Positions 6,451 through 13,969 of a stretch of DNA of 64,000 nucleotides are shown in pieces. How positions within the stretch are numbered: the first letter of the stretch is position 1; every line of letters begins with the position of its first letter. The position numbers and the translations under genes are program-made. The stretch lies in the NCBI RefSeq assembly GCF_009708175.1, contig NZ_WMBB01000006.1, positions 124,001-188,000 on the forward strand. Reading direction: 5' to 3'. Below the pieces are notes generated by a model. That model saw only the letters and a list, made by a program, of their open reading frames with translations. It was not told the DNA's origin and searched no databases. The DNA is from Nocardia aurantiaca. GTDB lineage: Bacteria; Actinomycetota; Actinomycetes; Mycobacteriales; Mycobacteriaceae.

Positions 6451-8876
6451 TTCGGTCCATCCTCCTGGGGGATAATGTCCGGGTTTGCCCGTCCAGCACT
6501 TTGCTGAGTGTGGTAATTGTCGAACACCGTTTGACCGATGATGGTCTTCTTTGCGTCTTCGAAAGCTGCCTGATTGTGCTCGATGACATCCATGTTTGGT
6601 CGGCCCTGAGAGTCGAAGAACTGGTAGCTGCGGCCGTTGTATTGGTGGTTGTTGAACTGGTCGAAGGTGTCGTGGTGGACTGAGTTGTAGCCGTTGATGA
6701 TGTTGGCGTCCTGCAGGAAGGTGTTATTGGCGTCGATGCGGGATGTCGGTCCGAGATCTCTATCCCAGTGAGTTGTGGTGTGGTCGATGCCGTAGGTGTC
6801 CGGTGAGGGTATCTGGGCTTTGATTACTGGGTCGAGGATCCATGCCGCGGTGGAGACGACGCCACCTGCGGGTCCCTCGATACCTGCACCGTTAACGATT
6901 CCAGTGACGATGTCGGCGATCTCGGCCTTCTGGTTGTACGCCGAAGTGTCGTGGTCGAGAGTGTTCTGGTGGTCCATCTTGATCAGAGCCGACAGCTCAT
7001 CACTGAGGCCGTTCTTCATGGCTCCCGTGAGTTGTCCTTGCTCGTAGGCCCCATGGGGGTCGTGTCCCGTTCCGTAGGCGAAGTCGAGTTGTCCGGCCAG
7101 GTGAGCTGCGGCGTTGTTGAATTCCTTGGCGGCGTCCGGATTGGAGTCGATGACCTTGAAGAGGTTCGATAGGTCACCTGGCGTGTGATTGAGCTGCGTG
7201 CCGTCAACGGCGACGCTGTTATCACTGCTACCGGCTGAATCAAGGTTGCCGCAGTAATGGTTGACCTTCAGGTCGGGGTCACTGACTCCAGCAAGGTTGG
7301 GGAGGTACGGCTCAAGAGATTTGGCCACAACCTGACTTAGGCCCGGGTTGAGTTCGCCGAAGGAGACGTGGCCGGATGCGCCAGGCACATCGTGGGACAG
7401 TGTGGCCTCGTTGTGAGCGATGATCGTGGCCAGCGATTGGGCCGATTCTCCTGCACGCTGCTGCTGGAATTGATTGGCCGCCCCGGCATCGTCTCCGATG
7501 TACTTGAACATGTTTTCCGCGCCGTGCTGGTCGGGCGACCATTGGTGTTGGAGGATGTCGAGCACGTGGCTATTGGCGTCGTAGTGGCCGCCGGGGGTAC
7601 AGGTGACGTCCATGACACCGTGGGGATTAGTGAGTGCATCGTGAACGGCGGTGTGGTCGCCCGATGCGTCCTGAAGGAAAGTATTCGCGATGTTGCCGGT
7701 CTGGCTCTTGATCAGGTCGGCGCTCGGGTTCAGGGTGGCGATCTCGGCGCCCTGTTTGATCATGGCGCGGTTGATGTCGCTGCCCTGAATCGACAAGTCG
7801 CCCTTGCTCATCAGCTGGCCCAGCGCCAGCATGTTGTCCGTGTCGTGCAGCGCGTCGTAGTTCGGCTGGTCCTTCCCACCGTAAGGAGACGGGTTCACCG
7901 CGGTACCGGTGAGCACAGACGGGTTCTCCGTGAGAATCTTCTGAACGTTTGTGGGCAGCTGCGACAGCCCGCCGGTGCTCTTGCCGTCGTCACTGTGCAC
8001 CTGGGGATTGGACACAATGCGGAAATCATTGGCGATGGCCGCTTGCACCTGATCAGACCCGTTGCCCTTGAGCTTGCTACCCAGCTGGCTGATGTCAGTG
8101 CTGGACATATCGCTCATGCCCTGGGTGAAGGCTTGCAGATACGGGTATTGGGCAAGGTCAACGTTGTTGCCGTTGTTCAGTTCCTGCTTGTCGTAATCGG
8201 ACAGCGTGGTGGCCATGCGGATTCGTGCAAGGGTGGCGTCGTCGGCGGTGCCGTCCTTGACGGCCTGGAGATCCTTCTTCGCCTGATCGGCGGTGAGTTG
8301 GTCGAGCTGATCGGTGCTCGGTTGCTGGATCTGGGTGGTGGTCAGGTTGGCGAAGGCATTGTTGACCGCGGTCATCGCATTGTCGTCGGCGGTGCCGCAA
8401 TCGACCAGCGCGGCTTGGATTGCCTTCTGGTACTCCTCCGCCTGCGACACGATCCCCGCTTTCGGGGCTTGCGCATTATCCGCACCGGCGAGTTGGAGCA
8501 TCATGCGCATGTAGTCGTTGGGCTTCACCTCGCCGGTGTCGTAGTTGACGATGTAGCCCTTGCCTTCGGCGGCAGTGACCTGGTTCAGCAGTGCGGTCTT
8601 GGCGGCGTCGATAGCGGTGGCGCCACTGCGCGCGGCGGTGGCCCCGTTCTCCAGGGCGGTCTTGACTGTCTTTGCGTCGCCGTGGATTTCGTCGTGCCGG
8701 TCGCGCATCGAGTCACCGGCATCACCAATCCAGTAGTGATGGGAGCCGTCGACCGAGCGTGCCGCCGCGTCAAGGGTGTCACCGAGAGTCTTCGCCTTCT
8801 GCTCCCACTCACCGGCCTGGGTATTCAGCACGCCCGGATCCCACGCCTTCACCTGCGCGATGGTCGGCGTACCCAT
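6447..8876 (-). CDS. Large WXG-like type VII secretion effector candidate (TPR-region protein)
   Basis: An 809-residue protein of the type encoded with EspC-like genes in mycobacteria and nocardiae and often named TPR repeat region-containing protein. Residues 1-110 form a WXG100-like helical hairpin, with a WIG turn at about residue 49 (HHYWIGDAGDSM). A long helical middle follows, then at about 690-710 a Gly/Ala-rich segment (VNGAGIEGPAGGVV) and a C-terminal module (734-809) shared with the downstream lipoprotein. There is no signal peptide; export by an ESX system is inferred from the partner gene, whose stop overlaps this start as ATGA. No catalytic motif is recognised in the C-terminus. 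The whole cassette is inside the mobile element, which suggests an exchangeable effector. Confidence 0.8.
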   Translation of the reverse strand: MGTPTIAQVKAWDPGVLNTQAGEWEQKAKTLGDTLDAAARSVDGSHHYWIGDAGDSMRDRHDEIHGDAKTVKTALENGATAARSGATAIDAAKTALLNQVTAAEGKGYIVNYDTGEVKPNDYMRMMLQLAGADNAQAPKAGIVSQAEEYQKAIQAALVDCGTADDNAMTAVNNAFANLTTTQIQQPSTDQLDQLTADQAKKDLQAVKDGTADDATLARIRMATTLSDYDKQELNNGNNVDLAQYPYLQAFTQGMSDMSSTDISQLGSKLKGNGSDQVQAAIANDFRIVSNPQVHSDDGKSTGGLSQLPTNVQKILTENPSVLTGTAVNPSPYGGKDQPNYDALHDTDNMLALGQLMSKGDLSIQGSDINRAMIKQGAEIATLNPSADLIKSQTGNIANTFLQDASGDHTAVHDALTNPHGVMDVTCTPGGHYDANSHVLDILQHQWSPDQHGAENMFKYIGDDAGAANQFQQQRAGESAQSLATIIAHNEATLSHDVPGASGHVSFGELNPGLSQVVAKSLEPYLPNLAGVSDPDLKVNHYCGNLDSAGSSDNSVAVDGTQLNHTPGDLSNLFKVIDSNPDAAKEFNNAAAHLAGQLDFAYGTGHDPHGAYEQGQLTGAMKNGLSDELSALIKMDHQNTLDHDTSAYNQKAEIADIVTGIVNGAGIEGPAGGVVSTAAWILDPVIKAQIPSPDTYGIDHTTTHWDRDLGPTSRIDANNTFLQDANIINGYNSVHHDTFDQFNNHQYNGRSYQFFDSQGRPNMDVIEHNQAAFEDAKKTIIGQTVFDNYHTQQSAGRANPDIIPQEDGPK

Positions 8877-9181
8877 CAGATCGAGTCCTCCAGGTTGGTG
8901 AACTTGTCGACCGAGACATCCTCGTTGGCGTCGTAGGCGCCGGCGCCATTGTGGGCATGGATGTGCAGTGCGTCGTAGTGGCCGGAGACGGCGGTGAACG
9001 CCCCGCCGACCGCGGTCGCCACCGCCGCGCAGGCCCCGCCGACCGCCGTGTCACCCAGGCCGGTGGTGATCTGGTCGGCCGAATCGTGGTCGGTCATTCC
9101 TCCGAGCGTGGTCGAGGCATCCTTGAACCCGGAAGCCAAGGCGCGCACGCGTTCCGGATCCACATCCAGCCGTCCACCCAT
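8876..9181 (-). CDS. EspC-like ESX secretion-associated protein
   Basis: Small helical protein of the EspC / excreted virulence factor family (type VII secretion substrates). 101 residues: MGGRLDVDPERVRALASGFKD is a typical opening, followed by a helix-turn-helix hairpin rich in Ala and Gly. The C-terminal segment holds YDANED, a match to the YxxxD/E secretion signal. It is the first gene of a three-gene minus-strand operon whose junctions are both 4-nt ATGA overlaps, so it is probably the secretion partner or chaperone of the large protein encoded next. No ESX machinery genes are in the window; it must use a system encoded elsewhere. Confidence 0.82.
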   Translation of the reverse strand: MGGRLDVDPERVRALASGFKDASTTLGGMTDHDSADQITTGLGDTAVGGACAAVATAVGGAFTAVSGHYDALHIHAHNGAGAYDANEDVSVDKFTNLEDSI

Positions 9182-9331
9182 GACCGAGACCCCCTCTTGT
9201 CACCGACGCTGAACAGTCGGTGTGAGTGATGATACAAACTTAGTTGCGCGTACTTTATAACGCCATTCAGAGATGCTGCGCCCTCTCCACGAGGTCGGCA
9301 GCCAGGACCAGCGAGTAGGGGAACTCTCACC

Positions 9332-9754
9332 ATGGCTGATCACGTTCCTGCGCGTCACCGCTCAGTGCTGGATGCGGTCGCCGAGGACACCGAACGTCTG
9401 CAGGAAGCGATCCGGACCCGTACCGTCACCGCGACCTCCACCGATGGCCGGATCACCGTGGCAGTCAGCGCTGATGGCACTGTCCACGACTGGCGCATCA
9501 CCGGCGCCGACGATCACACCACCCGACTTGTGGCAAGTCTGCTGGAGTTGATCGGGCAAGCGCAGGGCACCGCGCAGAAGTCCATCCGAATCGAACTCGA
9601 CGCGATCGACGATCGAGAGGAAGTCCGAGCCGCTACCGATGCCGTCCGCGATGCCCTCGCTCGAGCCGTCCCGCCAACGACGTCCGCTCAGTGCGACGAC
9701 ACCTGGGATTACGACTACGAATCCCGCGGCAAGTCCCGTATCGCCGCCGACTGA
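9332..9754 (+). CDS. YbaB/EbfC-family DNA-binding-like protein
   Basis: 140 residues with the YbaB/EbfC fold pattern: an N-terminal helix (AVAEDTERLQEAIRTRTVTA), three strands (DGRITVAVSADGTVHDWRIT) and a C-terminal helix (DDREEVRAATDAVRDALARA). Proteins of this family are found beside EspC/WXG-type gene sets in nocardiae, and here it is divergent from that cassette across a 150-nt intergenic region. The ATG is preceded by AGGGGAACTCTCACC. A role as a nucleoid-associated protein or local regulator is inferred from family membership. The acidic, aromatic C-terminal tail (DDTWDYDYES) is unusual. Confidence 0.75.
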   Translation: MADHVPARHRSVLDAVAEDTERLQEAIRTRTVTATSTDGRITVAVSADGTVHDWRITGADDHTTRLVASLLELIGQAQGTAQKSIRIELDAIDDREEVRAATDAVRDALARAVPPTTSAQCDDTWDYDYESRGKSRIAAD

Positions 9755-9850
9755 CACCAGCACTGTGCACGAACGCCCCGCGCGCCGGGCGGTGGCCGGT
9801 GCTCAGTTGTAGCGATCGCTGCGTTTCGTCGATCGAGTTAGGTTTCGGTT

Positions 9851-10354
9851 GTGATTGGGGTACGGAAGATCGGCCTTGTGCTTGGCGTGATCGCGTTTCT
9901 GGCATCCGCTGGATGTGGCACGCACGACGCTGGGCCGCCGTGGTACTCGCCGAACGGTGGCCGGGGAACCGAGCAGACGCATGTGTTCATCCAAGGCGGG
10001 ACCGCCCACCCGTCCAAAGTGACGCTGCGCGTGAGCTATCGGTGTCCTTCTTCGACACCTGAGGGTGGAGTACTGGCCGTTGAGATCGGAGACAATGGTT
10101 CGAAAGGCCTGGTCCACAGAGCCCCAGTCCCGGTCACTTGCGACGGGAATGAGCAGGGCGTTGACGTCGACTTCGACGAGAGTCTCCCCGCCGGTGAGAC
10201 TCGAGTTCTCGGCATTGTCGCCATGTGGCTCCCGACTTCTGCGCCCAACCCCGCCGGTGGCGCGGTTTCCCCCGCTGGCGCATTGAGTTCGGTGCGGACA
10301 CAGGATGTCGCCAACGACATGAACAACAAGGTCGAGTTGGCTTCGGCGGCGTGA
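9851..10354 (+). CDS. Hypothetical lipoprotein
   Basis: Not recognised beyond export class. The GTG-started 167-residue product has a clear lipoprotein signal peptide (VRKIGLVLGVIAFLASAGC, lipobox ASAGC, Cys22). The mature part is mostly beta-predicted, with VTLRVSYRCPSS and PVTCDGNEQ suggesting one disulfide, and ends in a hydrophilic stretch. The region before the GTG has only a weak ribosome site. It lies between the YbaB-like and PIN genes in the mobile element and shares their strand; no functional link is evident. Confidence 0.7.
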   Translation: MIGVRKIGLVLGVIAFLASAGCGTHDAGPPWYSPNGGRGTEQTHVFIQGGTAHPSKVTLRVSYRCPSSTPEGGVLAVEIGDNGSKGLVHRAPVPVTCDGNEQGVDVDFDESLPAGETRVLGIVAMWLPTSAPNPAGGAVSPAGALSSVRTQDVANDMNNKVELASAA

Positions 10355-10382
10355 ATCGACACGCTGGGTAGGCTGCGACGCC

Positions 10383-10847
10383 ATGCGCCGAGTAGTTGTG
10401 GACGCCAACGCGATGGACCCGATCGTTGACTTGCCAGGTGCTTACGAGGTGATACGCAATTCGGTCGACCAAGGGCGACTGGAGGTGCTATTCACGCACG
10501 TCACCATCGACGAGCTTGCCGCGACCCCCGACGAGGAACGTCGGCGACTGCTCCTCTTGTTAGTCGTCGAATTGGGGCATCTCATCCCGACGGGCGCGTC
10601 CGTCTTGGGCTTCTCTCGCGTGAACTTCGCTCGTCTCACATCTGATGCGGAGGCTCTCGAGGCATTCCGATCCGGCAACATTGACCACACGCGCGACGCT
10701 CTAGTCGCTGCCACCGCTCAGTTCGAGCAGTGCGCCCTTGTTACCTCTGACAAGCGGCTCAGAAATCGTGCTCGCGCCCGCGGAATCGAGGTGATCACAC
10801 CGGACAAGCTGCTCACGGAACTGGGCTTCGACACCGAAGGCGCATAA
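10383..10847 (+). CDS. PIN-domain protein (lone VapC-like ribonuclease)
   Basis: 154-residue PIN-domain protein. The acidic residues expected for a metal-dependent RNase are present: D8 in VVVDANAM, E near residue 46 (TIDELAAT), D near residue 102 (HTRDALVAATA) and D near residue 120 (VTSDKRLRNRA). The length is close to VapC toxins, but no small antitoxin gene (VapB/AbrB-like) sits immediately upstream: the 28 nt before it separate it from the lipoprotein gene. It may therefore be an orphan toxin, a housekeeping PIN nuclease, or paired with a gene elsewhere. It lies inside the tRNA-Leu element. Confidence 0.8.
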   Translation: MRRVVVDANAMDPIVDLPGAYEVIRNSVDQGRLEVLFTHVTIDELAATPDEERRRLLLLLVVELGHLIPTGASVLGFSRVNFARLTSDAEALEAFRSGNIDHTRDALVAATAQFEQCALVTSDKRLRNRARARGIEVITPDKLLTELGFDTEGA

Positions 10848-10950
10848 CCTAACCAGCTCCTTGTCGGCGGGCCCCACCGGGTACACGCCGAGCCAACCCG
10901 CCTATCAGCAATCGCCCTTCTGGCTCGACGAGCTCAGCAAACTCCTACGG

Positions 10951-11280
10951 TCAGGGCAGAATATCCGGCAGGGAAACGAACTTCACTCGAGCCTTCTGGA
11001 CAACGAGAACGCCGGTATCGTCACGGTGCTTCCCCAACGCCTCGATCAACTCCTGAACCAGCATCGTGGCGGCCCGGTTGGACGGAATATCGGGTGCCAC
11101 GACCTCGTCGGAGGTTCGATCGCCATTCGGGAAACGTACGTAGACAAAGATCCGCCGCGGTGCGGACGGTGGAAGGTCGGATGCGCTGAGGTCTTTCGTT
11201 TCGAAGCCGACAACTTGATCGGCCCGCAGCCACCAAATTGACAAGCCGTATCCAACCTGCACCCACAATGAGCCGATCAT
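10951..11280 (-). CDS. Small hypothetical protein
   Basis: Not recognised. 109 residues starting at an ATG with a good ribosome site (GGGAGGCGAG). The N-terminus (MIGSLWVQVGYGLSIWWLRADQVVGFE) is rich in aromatic residues but too short and polar for a confident membrane segment. The rest alternates strands and a helix (NRAATMLVQELIEALGKHRDDTGVLVVQKA). It is divergent from the TcmP gene, with 190 nt between them, and convergent with the PIN gene. The coding call rests on the ribosome site and protein-like composition. Confidence 0.6.
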   Translation of the reverse strand: MIGSLWVQVGYGLSIWWLRADQVVGFETKDLSASDLPPSAPRRIFVYVRFPNGDRTSDEVVAPDIPSNRAATMLVQELIEALGKHRDDTGVLVVQKARVKFVSLPDILP

Positions 11281-11470
11281 CTCGCCTCCCGCCTCGGCCA
11301 GAACCGTTCGGCCACACTGTATCCCGCCCTACACCACCAGGGACGAGATCAATAGCCTTGCCTGCCACGGTTATTGGCGCCATTCGCGCAATACAGTGCT
11401 GAGACGCGTCCTATCCTGAGAAAGTCGGGCAGGGCTCGGCCCCGGCCCACAGGGGTGGTAGGAGGCCGAT

Positions 11471-12568
11471 ATGGCGCGCCAGTGGTCCTATTGGACCAGC
11501 AACAAGCTGCAGATCCTCGGCGACTACGTGGACAGGTTCAACCTGGCGTCCAAGTCCTCGAAGGAGCGAATCTACCTTGATCTGATGGCCGGGCAGCCGG
11601 AGAACATCGAACGGCATACAGGGGAGCTCATCGACGGATCGCCACGGCGGGTTCTGGCTGCTGAGCACGGCTTTACGAGGCACGTGTTCTTCGAACTGCC
11701 CGAGAATGCGGCCAAGCTGGAGGAATCACTGCGGAAGGACTTCCCGGACAAGAAATTCCGGGTCGTGCCCGGGGACTGCAATGAGACCATCGACGGCGTG
11801 CTGGCGGAGTTGATGCCCTTCAACCGTGCACCCACGTTCGCCTTCATCGATCAACAAGCGGCGGAGGTGGATTGGGCGACGATCGTCAAGATCGCCCAGT
11901 TCAAGAGTCCACAGGTGAAGACCAAGGCGGAACTCTGGTTGCTCGTCTCGCCGGTGTTCACCTTGCGCGGAATCCGCGGCACCAGCAGCGAGCGATTCCG
12001 CGAGCGAGTCACCCGGTTCTACGGCACCGACAAGTGGAAGATCATCCAACGCGCCCTCGACGCGAATGCCATCACGACGAACCAGTATCGCGACGAGATG
12101 ACCAACCTCATTCGGTTCCGCTTGGCCGAGCATCTGGGCTATCGGCACACTCATCGGATCCCGATGCGAATGACCAACAGAACGACTATTTACGACATGG
12201 TGTTCGCCACCGATCATGACGCTGGGGATCGGATCATGCGCCACCTCTACAAGCAGGCGGCCGAGCGAGAACCCCGCATGATGGCCGAAGCCCGGCGATT
12301 CGCGCGGGCTCAAAAGGAGGAAAAGTCAGGGCAGCTGTCGTTCTTCGAACTACCTGTTGCGGCGGTTCCTACTGTCACCGGAGACGTCCTATGGCAGCCG
12401 AAGCCGCACTGGTGGCCGTCCAGTAGGCCATGGTGGGCTGAGTTCAGCGACGGCGCCGAGCTTCGTCCCGAGCCGGTCAGCGAGCGGCCAACTGTGGCAT
12501 ACCATCCCACAGCCGACCGTCGAGCTCGCGGCCCATCGCCTTCGGCGTCCGACCGCCCCACTGCTTGA
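11471..12568 (+). CDS. tcmP: Three-Cys-motif partner protein TcmP
   Basis: Protein of the TcmP family (three-Cys-motif partner), named for its recurrent pairing with radical-SAM-like DUF5131 (Gp37/Gp68) proteins; the biochemical role is unknown. 365 residues from an ATG behind GGAGGCCGAT. It has a Rossmann-like methyltransferase look: the KLQILGDYVDRF start, YLDLMAGQ (about 36-43, cf. DLFAGxG), DCNETIDGVL, then FAFIDQQ (about 118) where relatives have FIDPxG, so the usual Pro is missing here. Residues 310-365 are a low-complexity tail. The gene converges on the DUF5131 gene and overlaps its 3' end by 92 bp. It sits at the distal end of the mobile element. Confidence 0.85.
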   Translation: MARQWSYWTSNKLQILGDYVDRFNLASKSSKERIYLDLMAGQPENIERHTGELIDGSPRRVLAAEHGFTRHVFFELPENAAKLEESLRKDFPDKKFRVVPGDCNETIDGVLAELMPFNRAPTFAFIDQQAAEVDWATIVKIAQFKSPQVKTKAELWLLVSPVFTLRGIRGTSSERFRERVTRFYGTDKWKIIQRALDANAITTNQYRDEMTNLIRFRLAEHLGYRHTHRIPMRMTNRTTIYDMVFATDHDAGDRIMRHLYKQAAEREPRMMAEARRFARAQKEEKSGQLSFFELPVAAVPTVTGDVLWQPKPHWWPSSRPWWAEFSDGAELRPEPVSERPTVAYHPTADRRARGPSPSASDRPTA

Positions 12569-13223
12569 AGAAGAACGGGATCGCTGCCGCGTCGCAAGCG
12601 TCGCGAATGTCCCGCACCCAACTCGGATCCATCGGGCGGTGACCGATGCCGGACTCTCCGCCAGCGATCACCCACCCGATGCCATCCAAGACCAGGCTGT
12701 CCAGCGGGCCGAGGAGCGGCTCGCACGACAGAAATCGGACCGCGGCCGGGACCTCTCGCAGATGATCCACCCGGTCGAGGTGGTCGGCGTTCTCGACCGA
12801 GACCCCCATCCACACATTCGATGGCCACTCCAGCTGGTCCGCAACGCGCCGCAGCCGCAACGCGCGCTTGGTGAGTATCTGGTAGGTGTGCTGCGGAGTC
12901 TCACGCATGACATCGAAGACATCACGGATGTAGCCGACCGGCACCCTCGCGTGGAAAAGGTCGGACATTGAGTTCACGAACACCACTCGCGATGTCCGCC
13001 AGCGACGTGGCACATCGAGCGCATGGGGGTGAAGCGTCACACCGAAACCTGGGCCGGAGGTACGCGGATCGCCATCCCGCTGGTATTTTTCGGCCCCCAT
13101 GGACTTGAGCCGCTTTGCCAGCACCATGGCGTAGCAGCGGTCGCAACCGGCCGATACACGGTCGCAGCCCGTCACCGGATTCCACGTCGCCTCAGTCCAT
13201 TCGATGGATGACTTGTCGGACAT
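12477..13223 (-). CDS. DUF5131 (phage Gp37/Gp68) three-cysteine protein
   Basis: 248-residue member of the Gp37_Gp68 family (PF07505/DUF5131), a radical-SAM-like TIM-barrel fold. The start is the ATG at 13223 behind GAAGGAGGCGCC, giving the family opening MSDKSSIEWTEATWNPVTGC. The three-cysteine motif C-x6-C-x2-CY (CDRVSAGCDRCYA, about residues 19-29) could hold an iron-sulfur cluster, although the spacing is not the standard CxxxCxxC. Other family blocks are VFVNSMSDLFH, YQILTKR, WMGVSVEN, FLSCEPLLGP, WVIAGGESG and FFFKQWGG. It is the convergent partner of TcmP. Known only as a recurring phage and island family; substrate unknown. Confidence 0.9.
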   Translation of the reverse strand: MSDKSSIEWTEATWNPVTGCDRVSAGCDRCYAMVLAKRLKSMGAEKYQRDGDPRTSGPGFGVTLHPHALDVPRRWRTSRVVFVNSMSDLFHARVPVGYIRDVFDVMRETPQHTYQILTKRALRLRRVADQLEWPSNVWMGVSVENADHLDRVDHLREVPAAVRFLSCEPLLGPLDSLVLDGIGWVIAGGESGIGHRPMDPSWVRDIRDACDAAAIPFFFKQWGGRTPKAMGRELDGRLWDGMPQLAAR

Positions 13224-13337
13224 GGCGCCTCCTTCCGGTCGATATCGACCGTAGTCTTTATTACGACTGTTCGTAGTGGACACGGGCAAGGTTGCCTCCC
13301 CGCCCGCAACCGAGCCGGGCGGCTCCTCGCCGAACTG

Positions 13338-13360
13338 GGTACGCAGCCCGTACGCAGCAA
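13338..13360 (+). repeat. Right copy of paired GTACGCAGC repeats
   Basis: Tandem GGTACGCAGC and CGTACGCAGC at an 11-bp period, 21 of 23 bases identical to 3579-3601 and in the same orientation. It lies 113 bp inside the right attachment repeat and upstream of the DUF5131 gene, in otherwise non-coding sequence. Probable integrase arm-type sites, or a fragment of an integrase 3' end; the minus-strand translation here (VAAYGLRT) resembles the integrase C-terminus (AAAYRLRT). Confidence 0.5.
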
Positions 13361-13473
13361 CCCTGAATATGACCAACACCATCAATCTCTTAAACGCGCA
13401 AATCTCCCGGTCAGAGATGGGTTCCAAACACCGCCAACATCAGCCCAATTGGCCAAACTCCGAGATCAGCAAC

Positions 13474-13528
13474 CTCAAAAACCGTTGTCCGAAAGGACGT
13501 GTGGGTTCGAGTCCCACACTCGGCACCA
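13474..13528 (+). repeat. attR core: displaced 3' half of tRNA-Leu
   Basis: Exact 55-bp copy of 3476-3530 (anticodon loop through CCA of tRNA-Leu). It has no 5' half and cannot fold as a complete tRNA. It marks the distal end of the integrated element and is probably the ancestral chromosomal 3' end of the gene. Confidence 0.93.
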
Positions 13529-13533
13529 CGGTC

Positions 13534-13552
13534 GATCTCCGATCCGGAGATC
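13534..13552 (+). terminator. Ancestral tRNA-Leu terminator, displaced
   Basis: Inverted repeat GATCTCCG-ATC-CGGAGATC followed by ATTCACTCTTC, 5 nt after the displaced CCA end. Its position relative to the tRNA 3' end mirrors that of the element-borne terminator at 3537-3568. Confidence 0.6.
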
Positions 13553-13969
13553 ATTCACTCTTCACCCCTTCAGGCCCCTCCGGTGGCCCGTGTTCGCATA
13601 GGCGCGGGCTTGGACGAAACCCGGCGGTTGCGGCGGTATTCGATCGGGAATTCCGGAATTCGGTCAGCGCGCAGGCTGTTCGGCGGCGATATCGCGAGAA
13701 GCGCTGTCCAGCAGGCTGTTCAGGCCGGCCCGGAGGGGATCGGCCACGGGATCGCCCTCATCCCGGGCCCAGAGGAAGGCGGTCGAGCGGCGGCGCGATG
13801 ACCTCGTGCACGGATGGGCAACCGGGTTTGCCAGTGCGGTGCAGAGGCCGCGTGAGCCGGGGTGGCGCGGTTTCAGAGCAAAAACCTTTCAGTCCGTTTT
13901 CACTACGGCGACGCGGCGCGTCGAGCATTATCTGTGTGCTGAAGTTCCGATGAGCATGGTGGAGGCCGC
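13553..13969. other. Intergenic region right of the element, no confident gene
   Basis: About 420 nt without a supportable gene. A minus-strand reading frame ending near 13667 (C-terminal residues FLWARDEGDPVADPL and onward) looks protein-like but has no start codon between its upstream stop and the coding-like part, so it could be a gene remnant next to the insertion site. The last part, with its lower GC, probably contains the promoter of the following lipoprotein gene. Confidence 0.4.

Larger units (their letters stand above)
3476..13528. mobile_element. tRNA-Leu-integrated genomic island, about 10 kb
   Basis: The island is bounded by 55-bp perfect direct repeats made of the 3' half of tRNA-Leu(CAA), from the anticodon loop through CCA. 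A tyrosine integrase gene sits directly beside the tRNA and points toward it, the usual arrangement for integrative elements. Contents: 5'-truncated integrase and 5'-truncated endonuclease gene back to back, a membrane protein, a type VII secretion effector cassette, a YbaB-like gene, a lipoprotein, a PIN protein, a small unknown gene, and the TcmP/DUF5131 pair. No conjugation, replication or phage structural genes are visible, so it looks like a decayed or satellite element that could move only with help. The AT-richer stretch at about 4.6-6.0 kb supports foreign origin. Confidence 0.9.

Noticed and set aside
13224..13427. 68-residue upstream extension of the DUF5131 protein
   Set aside because: The family start MSDKSSIEWTE follows a strong ribosome site at 13223; the extension covers the repeat region and is not conserved-looking.
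13474..13528. A second tRNA-Leu gene
   Set aside because: Only the 3' half is present; no acceptor 5' strand or D arm precedes it.
13553..13900. Protein-like minus-strand frame ending near 13667 (FLWARDEGDPVADPL region)
   Set aside because: No start codon exists between its upstream stop and the protein-like part, and no family is recognised; noted only as a possible remnant.
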